From NCBI GenBank assembly GCA_001875425.1, contig MIYU01000018.1:1-64000 (forward strand): DNA of 64,000 bases, read 5' to 3'. The stretch comes from Marine Group III euryarchaeote CG-Bathy1. Lineage in GTDB: Archaea > Thermoplasmatota > Poseidoniia > MGIII > CG-Epi1. Positions within the stretch are counted from its first letter, which is position 1, and each line of letters opens with the position of its first letter. Under the pieces are notes generated by a model. It saw only the letters and a program-made list of their open reading frames with translations, searched no databases and was not told the DNA's origin. The translations under genes and the position numbers were made by a program. Of this stretch, positions 1 through 11,610 are shown one piece after another.

Positions 1-2815
<2,815 letters not shown>

Positions 2816-2977
2816 TTTCGTCCAGGAATTTTCTGCGTATGGTTAGACAGTAATTGGCCAACTTATTGCTACACAGAGGCCTATGTCACTTCCCCGATCT
2901 AAAATCTACAGTCCGGGTGCACGGTTGTATGTTCTTATGTCTATATGAGACACAAGAAGTGCTGCGAGGAGGAGAGG

Positions 2978-2987
2978 CTATTTAAAA
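2978..2987 (-). promoter_or_regulatory. Putative TATA box for 23S rRNA transcription
   Basis: Minus strand reads TTTTAAATAG in the divergent 23S/nfeD intergenic region, upstream of the 23S 5' end. Confidence 0.4.
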
Positions 2988-3518
2988 TTGATTAGAAAAG
3001 ATAAAGATATAATAAAAAGACAAGTTCTTATAAAACCTAGATTTAGTCAAGATGTGGAGTTAAACACTGTGGCAACAGGAATAGCATTAATTGTATTAGG
3101 ATTTTTTCTGCTTTTTGTAGAAGCAACTATGCCTGGATTTCTAATAGCAGTCCCTGCTACAGTTCTACTTGTTTTTGGACTTATATTGATGGTAGATGAG
3201 ACTATAATGGAAGGGCCTGGAGGTGTTGTATTATTATTAGTTGTAGGAATAGCAACACTGGTTGGAACTTTGAAATTTTATCAAAGTTTAGCACCACCTG
3301 TAGATCCTGCCACTGGAGGAATCATTAGTCATATAGGAAAAACGGGGAAAATTGTCAAAGCAGTCAACTCCGATGATTTTTCTGGAAAAGTAAAAATCGG
3401 TGTTGAGAAAGTTAGAGCAATATCCAAAGAAGGAAAAATAAAGGTGGGCACTGAGGTAGAAATAATAGATGCAGAAGGAATTCATGTCACCGTAGTCCCT
3501 ATTAAGGGTAATGAGTAA
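2988..3518 (+). CDS. NfeD-like membrane protein
   Basis: Hydrophobic helices (IALIVLGFFLLFVEATMPGFLI...) followed by an OB-fold-like C-terminus (GKTGKIVKAVNSDDFSGKVKIGVEKVRAISKEGKIKVGTEVEII). Overlaps a downstream SPFH gene, the classic nfeD-stomatin pairing. TTG start uncertain. Confidence 0.8.
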   Translation: MIRKDKDIIKRQVLIKPRFSQDVELNTVATGIALIVLGFFLLFVEATMPGFLIAVPATVLLVFGLILMVDETIMEGPGGVVLLLVVGIATLVGTLKFYQSLAPPVDPATGGIISHIGKTGKIVKAVNSDDFSGKVKIGVEKVRAISKEGKIKVGTEVEIIDAEGIHVTVVPIKGNE

Positions 3519-4641
3519 TAAGAAAATAAGGAGTAATAAAATGTTTGGAGAATTTCTATTTTTAGTAATAATACTCGGAGTAATATCTGCAGTTATACTG
3601 TGGACTACTGTAGTGCAGATTCAGCAATATGAGGCTGGAGTTCTATTAGTTCTCGGAAAATTGAGTAAAACTAGACCTGTTTTACTACCTGGATGGAACT
3701 TAGTAATACCTCTCGTTTCATCTGTAGCTATAGTCGATTTACGTACACAAGTACTAGATGTTCCTAGACAGGAAGTTATTACAAAAGATAACTCGCCAAC
3801 TATGGTTGACGCAGTTGTTTATTACAGAGTGGCTGACCCATTGAAAGCTATTTTGGAGGTGCAGAATTTTAGATCTGCCACTATCCAACTTTCTCAAACT
3901 ACACTTCGTGCAGTTATTGGAGATATGGAGCTTGACCAAGTGTTGTCCAACAGAGATACGATTAATGCACAATTAAGAGATAGATTGGACGTAGAAACTG
4001 ACAGATGGGGAGTTCAAGTTGAATCTGTAGAAATACGAGAAGTGGATCCAGCACCTAATGTTAAGCAAGCAATGGAAGAACAAACGTCTGCAGAGAGAGA
4101 AAGACGTGCCGCCATTCTAAAAGCAGATGGTGTTAAACGCTCTGCTATTTTAGTAGCTGAGGGAGACAAACAATCTCGTATACTTGAAGCGGAAGGTCAG
4201 AGACAGTCAAGAATACTTGAAGCGGAAGGAGAAAGAACGGGAATTATTCTCGAAAAGCAAGGAGAGGCACAAGGTCTGAGAATAACTGCAGTTGGTGCAG
4301 CACCTCTTGATTCAAAGGCACTTACGGTTCTAAGTCTTGAAGCAGTGAAAAAATTAGGAGAAGGTGAATCGACTAAATTTGTAGTACCGTTTGAAATTAG
4401 TAAATTGATGGAAGGCGTTTCAGACTATGTTGGGTTCTCAAGAAATGCCCCTGATAGAGAAATAGCTGAAGCTAAGGATTTAGAAGCTAATGAAATATTA
4501 GGAGCCATACCAACAGCAGAAGAAATGCAAGACACTATGAAAGAGATTAGAGAAGAAGTGGATGCTGCAGCAGCAGCTGTCGAAAGTGGCCGTAAACAAG
4601 TTTACGAAGAGCCTACTGAACTCGAAGAACCAAAAGAATAG
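3511..4641 (+). CDS. SPFH/Band 7 (stomatin/prohibitin family) protein
   Basis: N-terminal TM, QQYEAGVLLVLGKLSKTRPVLLPGWNLVIPLVSSVAIVDLRTQVLDVPRQEVITKDN, Ala/Glu-rich coiled coil. Confidence 0.9.
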   Translation: MSNKKIRSNKMFGEFLFLVIILGVISAVILWTTVVQIQQYEAGVLLVLGKLSKTRPVLLPGWNLVIPLVSSVAIVDLRTQVLDVPRQEVITKDNSPTMVDAVVYYRVADPLKAILEVQNFRSATIQLSQTTLRAVIGDMELDQVLSNRDTINAQLRDRLDVETDRWGVQVESVEIREVDPAPNVKQAMEEQTSAERERRAAILKADGVKRSAILVAEGDKQSRILEAEGQRQSRILEAEGERTGIILEKQGEAQGLRITAVGAAPLDSKALTVLSLEAVKKLGEGESTKFVVPFEISKLMEGVSDYVGFSRNAPDREIAEAKDLEANEILGAIPTAEEMQDTMKEIREEVDAAAAAVESGRKQVYEEPTELEEPKE

Positions 4642-4683
4642 AATTGGTTAACATAATATAAACTGGTAACGTAATAGCTCTGA

Positions 4684-6258
4684 ATGGAAAAGATAGCGTA
4701 CGAAGGTCTAGGGCGTTTGATGATTGTTGATGGCAGTCTTAAAACTCCTTTAATTTTAAATTGTGAAGAAGGTGCTACTCTCTTACCTACGGAATCTATT
4801 GAAAAAAGAAGTTCGATAAAGATAGGAAATAAAGAATATGAAACTCCAGATTTACCATTAGGTGTAGATTCGGAAACTGCCCCGTATCTTTCCACCTCAG
4901 AGAAAATAGCTGTTATAGACTATGCGAGTGTTAGGAGGCCTGAGAAAATTTTGAATGTTATAGAAAATACACGAAATGAGGTTGGATATAATCGCCTTGT
5001 TTACGCACACTCTGTGGAACCGATAGATATGCCTCTTTTGGTATATTTAGGAGTAGATATTTTTGATAATTTAGCATTGTCGTTTAGAACTGCATCCGGT
5101 TTTGCATTAGAAGAGGGTGAATGGGTTAAAGATGATAGTAAAAACCTAGAAAAAAATAATCAAGAAGCGCTATCTACATGGATAAAGAGAATTAGAAGAT
5201 ATTTGAAAGAAGGAAGACTAAGAGAGATGGTAGAAAAAACATCATTGCATAATCCAAGAAATGCGGAGATTTTACGTAAAGCTACACAGATATTGGAACA
5301 TACAGGGGGAGAACCAAGAAACGAAATAAAAGCCAATACTTTCACTTTGAAACATCCATCCATATTGAGTTTTCAAAAAAAGATGGAGAATTTTTTACCG
5401 CCGACAAATGGAATGGTATTACTTCTACTTCCTTGCTCTGCAAAAAAACCATACCATTGGAGTAAAAGTCATAAAAGGTTTAGATCTGTATTGAGTAAAA
5501 TTTCCAATCACCTTATGTTGCATCAAGTGATTGTAACGTCGCCGTTAGGAGTGGTTCCAAGAGAATTGGAATTATTTCCTCCTGCTGCACATTACGATAT
5601 AGCAGTAACTGGAGACTGGGATGAAGATGAAAAAAAGATGTTGAAAAAACAGATTGAAAGATTGAATATTAAAAAAAATTATAGTAATGTAATCATACAT
5701 GCGGGAGAAATTTCAGAATTTTTAGAGCAGACAATGGATGAAATGGGGATAAAGGCGCAAAATACTGGAGCGAAAAGACCTGCAAGTGATGAAGGGCTCA
5801 AAATTCTTAAGGAAATAGTTGAGAAAAATCTAGAGAATGTTGAAAGATTGACATCAAAAGAGAGAAGTAAAGGAGAAGCTCAATGCGTTGCTAAATTCCA
5901 ATTTGGAGATTACGCAGATAAAATAATGAAGAACAAAGTGAATGGAAAATGGCCTAAATTGAGTATTGAAAATGTTGGATCCGTGTCAACTAGAATCGGA
6001 GGTTTTGCATTGAATTGTAAAGGAGCTGAAATGTTGACAAAAGAATGTATAGGAATCGTAGAGGGGGCTGATTTTGAATTAAAAGGAGATATGTTTGCAG
6101 CCGGCGTAATGGGAACTAAAGGAGATTGGAAAGTTGGAGACCAGGTTGCTATTGAGCAAAAAGGAGAGATTACTGGAGTTGGAATTGCATTCATGAATCC
6201 AAAAGAATGCATGGAAATGGAGAATGGACTTGCAGTGGAGGTTAGAAATCGTGCCTAA
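4684..6258 (+). CDS. arcS: Archaeosine synthase subunit alpha (TGT-like with PUA domain)
   Basis: LLPCSAKKPYHWSKSHKRFRSVLSK core motif and PLGVVPRELELFPPAAHYDIAVTGDWDEDE; C-terminal PUA domain; followed by RaSEA-like gene. Confidence 0.88.
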   Translation: MEKIAYEGLGRLMIVDGSLKTPLILNCEEGATLLPTESIEKRSSIKIGNKEYETPDLPLGVDSETAPYLSTSEKIAVIDYASVRRPEKILNVIENTRNEVGYNRLVYAHSVEPIDMPLLVYLGVDIFDNLALSFRTASGFALEEGEWVKDDSKNLEKNNQEALSTWIKRIRRYLKEGRLREMVEKTSLHNPRNAEILRKATQILEHTGGEPRNEIKANTFTLKHPSILSFQKKMENFLPPTNGMVLLLLPCSAKKPYHWSKSHKRFRSVLSKISNHLMLHQVIVTSPLGVVPRELELFPPAAHYDIAVTGDWDEDEKKMLKKQIERLNIKKNYSNVIIHAGEISEFLEQTMDEMGIKAQNTGAKRPASDEGLKILKEIVEKNLENVERLTSKERSKGEAQCVAKFQFGDYADKIMKNKVNGKWPKLSIENVGSVSTRIGGFALNCKGAEMLTKECIGIVEGADFELKGDMFAAGVMGTKGDWKVGDQVAIEQKGEITGVGIAFMNPKECMEMENGLAVEVRNRA

Positions 6259-7291
6259 AGCGAGTAAACAATTATCTGAATTTGTTCAAAGAGTAAAGAA
6301 AGAACCTTTCGAACATGCATTAGATGAGCCTGTAGCCATGTGGACCGAAACGGAAATTTTGAATGGTGAAAAAGTCAAAGCAGCGGTGGCCATTATCAGA
6401 ACCAGAGGGTGTTATTGGTCCATAAAAGAAGGATGTACAATGTGTGGATACTTCAATGATACAGTGCCCGGTGGAGTGGAAACGGAATTTTTAGAGCAAC
6501 AATGGATAGAGATAATTAATCACTTTAGTGATTACAAATATGTAAAAATATATACTTCAGGTTCTTTTCTAGATCCAACAGAAATACCTAAAGATTTTGC
6601 CAATATGATAATGACAGATTTAGTAAATTATGGTGTGGAAAGAGTACTAATTGAATCGTTGCCTGAATTTGTACATGAAAGACATATGCAGTATGATAAA
6701 TCACCAAAGATAGAGGTAGCAATAGGTTTGGAGTCTGCAACCCCTATAGTTTTGGACAAATGTGTAAACAAGAGACTTACGGAAAAGGGATTCAAAAGAG
6801 CTTGTAAAGCAGTACACGAAATTGGTGGAACGGTAAAAGCCTACATATTGTTAAAACCGCCATATCTTAACGAAGGACATGGAATAGAAGATACGATTTA
6901 TTCTGCCAAATTTGCAGCCCCTTATGTTGACAAAATATCGATTAATCCAGTAAATATACAGAAAAATACAGTGGGAGAAAGAATGTGGAGAAATAGAGAA
7001 TGGAGACCTCCATGGTTATGGTCTGTGATCGAGGTGATAGAAAAATGCGAAAAAATAGGCACTAGGATTTATTCAGATCCTACAGGAGGGGGGACTCAAA
7101 GAGGAGCTCATAATTGTGGAAAATGTGATTCGAAAATTCTAGAAAGTTTGAAAGATAATAGAATTACTGGAGCGAAAATCAAAAAACCTAACTGTGAATG
7201 TAGAAAATTATGGAAAAATTTAGTAGAACAAGCAAAATATCGAAGAGATGGTAGTGAACCTGAAGGATACCGTAGAGGTTTTGTAGGATAG
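6251..7291 (+). CDS. Archaeosine biosynthesis radical SAM protein RaSEA
   Basis: IIRTRGCYWSIKEGCTMCGYFND radical SAM-type cysteine cluster, ELP3-like body, C-terminal Cys-rich segment (HNCGKCDS...NCECRK); overlaps arcS stop (GTG at 6251; ORF track offers ATG at 6224). Confidence 0.85.
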   Translation: MPKASKQLSEFVQRVKKEPFEHALDEPVAMWTETEILNGEKVKAAVAIIRTRGCYWSIKEGCTMCGYFNDTVPGGVETEFLEQQWIEIINHFSDYKYVKIYTSGSFLDPTEIPKDFANMIMTDLVNYGVERVLIESLPEFVHERHMQYDKSPKIEVAIGLESATPIVLDKCVNKRLTEKGFKRACKAVHEIGGTVKAYILLKPPYLNEGHGIEDTIYSAKFAAPYVDKISINPVNIQKNTVGERMWRNREWRPPWLWSVIEVIEKCEKIGTRIYSDPTGGGTQRGAHNCGKCDSKILESLKDNRITGAKIKKPNCECRKLWKNLVEQAKYRRDGSEPEGYRRGFVG

Positions 7292-7326
7292 ATTGGATAA
7301 TAAAATAATAAGGAGAGAAAGGAAAC

Positions 7327-7680
7327 GTGAAATACAAACTTGTTGTAGCTATGCGAGGTGATTTGAAACTTTCATCTGGAAAGATGTCTGTACAAGTTAG
7401 TCATGCTGCAGTTTCTTGCTCGTTAAAGGCTAAAAGGAATAATGCTAAAGAGTTTCAGGAATGGTATAGAGAAGGACAAAAAAAAGTGGTTGTTAAAGTA
7501 GATAACAAAGAAAATCTAGAAGATTTGAAAGCAATGGCAGATAGTAAAGGAATTACTAATTGTATGATTACTGATGCTGGATTAACTGAAATTCCACCCA
7601 ATACTACCACTTGTTTAGGCATTGGACCTGTAAAAAATGAAGATGTTGATAAAATAACTGGAAAATTGCCTCTTTTATAA
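7327..7680 (+). CDS. pth2: Peptidyl-tRNA hydrolase, Pth2 family
   Basis: YKLVVAMRGDLKLSSGKMSVQVSHAAV...DAGLTEIPPNTTTCLGIGPV; GTG start. Confidence 0.95.
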   Translation: MKYKLVVAMRGDLKLSSGKMSVQVSHAAVSCSLKAKRNNAKEFQEWYREGQKKVVVKVDNKENLEDLKAMADSKGITNCMITDAGLTEIPPNTTTCLGIGPVKNEDVDKITGKLPLL

Positions 7681-7722
7681 CGTACCAAAATACTTTATTA
7701 GAAGGATTAACAAGTAGTAAAT

Positions 7723-8265
7723 GTGGCATTATTTAGAAAGGGCGAGGATAAGAAACATTTTTCAAGTAAGGCCAGTTTAGCGTTTTACGAAGTAGATGAA
7801 TATCGAAAAAGGCTAAAAAAACAAATTAAAGAAGAAGAGAGTGAAATTATGTATGCGTGCGATATTTGTGGAAAAAAGGCTGGAAGTCCTTGGGCTAAAT
7901 GTAGTAAATGTGGTGGAGACGTGTCTAGAATGGAACAGGCATCTGACGTATCAGACATCATGGATAAAGATGCAATAGATAGTTTTGGAAAAGAAACGGC
8001 TTTTAGTTCACCTCCTCCGACGCCGACACCTAAAAAACGTAAAGGTAAAGGAGGTCTGATAACTGGACTCAATCACGAAGGTGAAGAGGATGAATTGGAC
8101 TTAGAAGATGTATCGATAAGAATGGTTGAAAGTGAAGATCTTATGGATTTCAAAGAATTGATGAAAAAACCTAAGAAAAAAATAATTAAGAAGAGTTCTA
8201 AGAAAATACCAGCGCCTAAAAAGAAAGTTAATGTAAAGAAACGTGCAAAAGGTGTAAAGAAGTAA
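7723..8265 (+). CDS. Zinc-ribbon protein with Lys-rich C-terminal tail
   Basis: CDICGKKAGSPWAKCSKCGG (two CxxC knuckles), basic tail KKKIIKKSSKKIPAPKKKVNVKKRAKGVKK; GTG start. Confidence 0.6.
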   Translation: MALFRKGEDKKHFSSKASLAFYEVDEYRKRLKKQIKEEESEIMYACDICGKKAGSPWAKCSKCGGDVSRMEQASDVSDIMDKDAIDSFGKETAFSSPPPTPTPKKRKGKGGLITGLNHEGEEDELDLEDVSIRMVESEDLMDFKELMKKPKKKIIKKSSKKIPAPKKKVNVKKRAKGVKK

Positions 8266-8269
8266 AAAC

Positions 8270-9121
8270 ATGGAAGATGAAGAAGATAATATTCTACTTT
8301 CGTTATCTAAAGATGTTGTTTCGGCATTTTTAGTTGTAGGATTAGTATTTGTTTTTGGATTTCTATATACTAGTAATTGGCCGCCGATGGTAGTGATAGA
8401 GTCTGGATCTATGCAACATGATGATAATGCAGATTATCAAGAACCCCCATATCACCATATAGGAACAATAGATACTGGAGATTTAGTACTAGTTAAAGAA
8501 GTAGATAATGAAGATATAGTAACGTATCTAGAAGGAAAAAAGACTGGATATGAAAAATATGGAGATTATGGAGATGTTATCATATATTATAAAAATAATT
8601 TAAGAGAACATGAAGGAGTGCCGACCACGCCAGTCATCCACAGAGTAATGTGTTGGATAGATGTTCTTGAAAATGGAACATATTATGTTAAGGAAACTGA
8701 CCGATATTATGAAGACGATTTAGTAATAGAAGAAATTGGGGTCGATTTTGCTAAACATGGGGAAGGTGACTCACATGGTAGACCTGATTTGAAACGCTCT
8801 GGATATTTAACGAAAGGAGACTCTCAATACAACCCGTCTGTAGATCAAAAAAGTCATTTAGATAGTTCTGGAGCGCGTGTAGAACCCATACTACCTGAAG
8901 AAATAATAGGAAAAGCGAAAGGAGAATTGCCCTGGTTTGGATTAATAAAATTAAAGGTGACTCAAGGAGATAATTATGATAAAGCACCAGAAGAATGTAA
9001 AAAAATGCTAATTATCGGCCTACTAGCAATTTTTGTGGGCCCTTACATTGTGTCTAAAGCTTGGGAAAAATACAATATGAACAATAATGGGCGGGGTAAC
9101 ACCAAAAACAGAGAAGAATAA
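8270..9121 (+). CDS. Signal peptidase I (S26B, archaeal/ER type)
   Basis: VVIESGSMQHDD (catalytic Ser), GDLVLVKEV, GDVIIYYKNN, PVIHRVM (catalytic His), TKGDSQYNPSVDQ; N- and C-terminal TMs. Confidence 0.9.
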   Translation: MEDEEDNILLSLSKDVVSAFLVVGLVFVFGFLYTSNWPPMVVIESGSMQHDDNADYQEPPYHHIGTIDTGDLVLVKEVDNEDIVTYLEGKKTGYEKYGDYGDVIIYYKNNLREHEGVPTTPVIHRVMCWIDVLENGTYYVKETDRYYEDDLVIEEIGVDFAKHGEGDSHGRPDLKRSGYLTKGDSQYNPSVDQKSHLDSSGARVEPILPEEIIGKAKGELPWFGLIKLKVTQGDNYDKAPEECKKMLIIGLLAIFVGPYIVSKAWEKYNMNNNGRGNTKNREE

Positions 9122-10679
9122 TCCTTTAACGACGACTTTAACTTACGAAACTATGCCTGAACATAAAGCAGCCAAGCGAGGGATACCCCCTAAAACTGAT
9201 TTTAACGCATGGTACCCCTTCATAGTTGAAGCTGCAGAATTAGTTGATAAGAGATATCCAATAAAAGGAATGGATGTTTGGATGCCTTATGGTTGGAAGG
9301 CAATGAGATTGATTGATGGAATTACACATAGTGAAATGGAGAGAACTGGACATGGAGAAGTGCGATTTCCGTTATTAATCCCTCATGATTTATTGGATAA
9401 AGAAAATGCTTTGGTATCTAAATTAAAAGCTGCGAGAGAAGCAGGTATTGATCCATCTGAGATGAGAATGGATGAAGTGGTAGAAGGATTCAGTAAGGAA
9501 GTGTATTGGGTAAAAAATGCAGGAGAAAACGAGCTCGATGTACCGATGTTTCTAAGACCTACTAGTGAAACTGCGATGTACACTTTATTCCCTCTATGGA
9601 TAAGATCTCATGCTGATTTACCTCTAAAAACGTACCAAGTTGTAAATACTTTTAGATATGAAACAAAGCAAACGCGTTCATTCATAAGAGTAAGAGAAAT
9701 ACACTTTTTTGAGGCACATACAGCCCATGTTGATGAAAATGATGCAACGAAACAGATAGAAGAAGATTTAGAAATTGTTGACAATTTAATGAATGAATTA
9801 GGATTGACTGTTATTAAAACTCGAAGACCTGTATGGGATACATTTCCTGGAGCTTGGTACACCATTGCCATTGATGTGATTATGCCTGATGGTAGAACAT
9901 TGCAGATAGCTTCTTGTCATCACTATCGAGATCAATGGGCGCAGGCGTTTGATGTGAAATATGAAGACATAAATGGAGAACAGCAGTATGTCCATCAAAC
10001 CACATATGGAATGTCTGAACGATTGATGGGTGCTGTTGTAGGAATTCATGGCGATGATAAAGGGGTTGTTTTTCCACCACAAATAGCGCCAACACAGGCA
10101 GTAATAATACCAATTTTAACTAAAGATAGAAAAAATGAAGTTATGGAAATATCTACAGAAATCAAAGATAGACTTTGGAAATCTGGAATTAGAACGGAAA
10201 TGGATGATAGAGATGTGCGACCTGGGCAAAAATATTATGATTGGGAAATCAAAGGCGTGCCCCTCAGAATAGAGATTGGACCTAGAGATTTAGACAATGA
10301 AACAGTAATGCTTGTTTCTAGAGACGGCATTAAAAATTCTACGGCAATTAAAGAAGTGGAAATGGGTGTAAAAAATGGATTGAATGAATTTGCAAGCCGA
10401 ATCAGTAAAATGGCTAGAGAAGTACATGAAAAAACCATAAAGACACTTCCAAAACTGAATAAGGAAGATAGTGGAGAATGGACATTTGCAGAAGCTATAA
10501 AGGAAGGAATTGTCTATGAAATGGCTTTTGATGGTAGTGATGCACAGGCCCAAGTTATCGAGGATATAAGTGGATTAAGTTTCCTTGGAGAAGCTATGGA
10601 AGAATACCGAACAGAGAAGGATTGTGTAATGACAGGTAAGAGTACTAAAAAGAAGATTTATTTAGCTAAAACATACTGA
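9087..10679 (+). CDS. proS: Prolyl-tRNA synthetase
   Basis: FLRPTSETAMYTLFPLWIRSHADLPLKTYQVVNTFRYETKQTRSFIRVREIHFFEAHTAH class II aaRS motifs; true start may be ATG at 9153. Confidence 0.95.
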   Translation: MGGVTPKTEKNNPLTTTLTYETMPEHKAAKRGIPPKTDFNAWYPFIVEAAELVDKRYPIKGMDVWMPYGWKAMRLIDGITHSEMERTGHGEVRFPLLIPHDLLDKENALVSKLKAAREAGIDPSEMRMDEVVEGFSKEVYWVKNAGENELDVPMFLRPTSETAMYTLFPLWIRSHADLPLKTYQVVNTFRYETKQTRSFIRVREIHFFEAHTAHVDENDATKQIEEDLEIVDNLMNELGLTVIKTRRPVWDTFPGAWYTIAIDVIMPDGRTLQIASCHHYRDQWAQAFDVKYEDINGEQQYVHQTTYGMSERLMGAVVGIHGDDKGVVFPPQIAPTQAVIIPILTKDRKNEVMEISTEIKDRLWKSGIRTEMDDRDVRPGQKYYDWEIKGVPLRIEIGPRDLDNETVMLVSRDGIKNSTAIKEVEMGVKNGLNEFASRISKMAREVHEKTIKTLPKLNKEDSGEWTFAEAIKEGIVYEMAFDGSDAQAQVIEDISGLSFLGEAMEEYRTEKDCVMTGKSTKKKIYLAKTY

Positions 10680-10705
10680 AATACGCCTAATAACGAATTT
10701 GAAAG

Positions 10706-10720
10706 TTTTTAAATATATGC
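10706..10720 (+). promoter_or_regulatory. Putative TATA box of pilin gene
   Basis: tttttaaatatatgc about 65 bp upstream of the pilin ATG. Confidence 0.5.
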
Positions 10721-10740
10721 ACTTCTTTGTGATAGACCTG

Positions 10741-10764
10741 CGAAATAGTTCTAGGACTGTTTCG
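10741..10764 (+). promoter_or_regulatory. 5'-UTR stem-loop upstream of pilin ribosome-binding site
   Basis: CGAAATAGT-TCTAGG-ACTGTTTCG: 9-bp stem including one U-G pair, 6-nt loop, followed by GGAGGA and ATG at 10784. Confidence 0.5.
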
Positions 10765-10783
10765 TATATTGGAGGACGCAACC

Positions 10784-11239
10784 ATGAAATATGCAATAAG
10801 AAAAGACGAGGAAGGCGTTTCCCCAGTAATAGCGGTCATTTTAATGGTCGCAATTACCGTTGTCTTGGCAGCTGTGCTCTACGTATGGGCAGCAAGCTTC
10901 CTAGATGGCACGGGGGAAAATGCACCGTTCGGCACTTTCCAAACCAAAGTAGTTGGTGACGACAGAGCCGTACGCGTGATCAAGCTGAGCAGCTCAGCCG
11001 ATGCATGCAGCTTCAGCTGGTACCTAAAGGACCAGATGGGCAACACAGCAGTATTCGGTGACACGTGCGCAGACGAAGGCGAAGAGTCAGAATGTGTAAC
11101 ATTCTATGACAACGACAGCGACGGAGATTTGACCGCAGGAGACCAGTATATGGTAGCTGACGGTTGCTTCGGCGATGATTATTCGTTCGATGTTAAGCAC
11201 GACCCAAGCGGTGACATCATTGGATCCGCGAACTTATAG
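10784..11239 (+). CDS. Archaeal type IV pilin/archaellin-like protein
   Basis: KDEEGVSPVIAVILMVAITVVLAAVLYVWAASF is the archaeal pilin N-terminal class III signal (PF07790-like). Mature region has an acidic DNDSDGDLTAGD loop and four Cys. Confidence 0.9.
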   Translation: MKYAIRKDEEGVSPVIAVILMVAITVVLAAVLYVWAASFLDGTGENAPFGTFQTKVVGDDRAVRVIKLSSSADACSFSWYLKDQMGNTAVFGDTCADEGEESECVTFYDNDSDGDLTAGDQYMVADGCFGDDYSFDVKHDPSGDIIGSANL

Positions 11240-11265
11240 ATTAATTCTGTAAGTTCTGAGCAATT

Positions 11266-11298
11266 AAGTGGTTGAGGGCTTTCGAGCCCCAACCACTT
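11266..11298 (+). terminator. Hairpin with UUCG loop followed by T-tracts
   Basis: AAGTGGTTG(A)GGGCT-TTCG-AGCCCCAACCACTT, 14-bp stem with one bulged A, followed by T8 and T6 runs. Confidence 0.8.
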
Positions 11299-11308
11299 GC
11301 CGGCAAAA

Positions 11309-11344
11309 TTTTATTTTTTTTGATTAATTTTATTTTTTGATTAA
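11309..11344 (+). repeat. Two-copy tandem T-rich repeat
   Basis: ttttattttttttgattaa (11309-11327) directly followed by ttttattttttgattaa (11328-11344). Confidence 0.6.
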
Positions 11345-11389
11345 TTATATAGGTTCAACTTTTAAGCCCTTGTTGAATGGCGAAAGTCC

Positions 11390-11593
11390 ATGAAAATTTA
11401 TGTAAACGAAAATGGTTATGAGCTAGAAGTCGGAGATAAAGTAATACAAGTAAGGCAGAATGGTGAATACATTACTAGCTGGGATGTAGAAGCTCCGTTA
11501 TTCAAATTTACAGATGAAGTGAAGAAGAAACGTAATAGATGGTTTAATCCTTTAGGAAGGAAACCTCCTTGGGAAGAAGATGATGACTGTTGA
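11390..11593 (+). CDS. Small uncharacterised protein (67 aa)
   Basis: TATA-like tract (aattatatagg) upstream; coherent hydrophilic sequence ending EEDDDC. Confidence 0.55.
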   Translation: MKIYVNENGYELEVGDKVIQVRQNGEYITSWDVEAPLFKFTDEVKKKRNRWFNPLGRKPPWEEDDDC

Positions 11594-11610
11594 ATAAGGC
11601 AATGAATTAG

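Noticed and set aside
9383-10553. Multiple antisense ORFs within proS
   Set aside because: Opposite a strongly conserved synthetase; no domain-like content.
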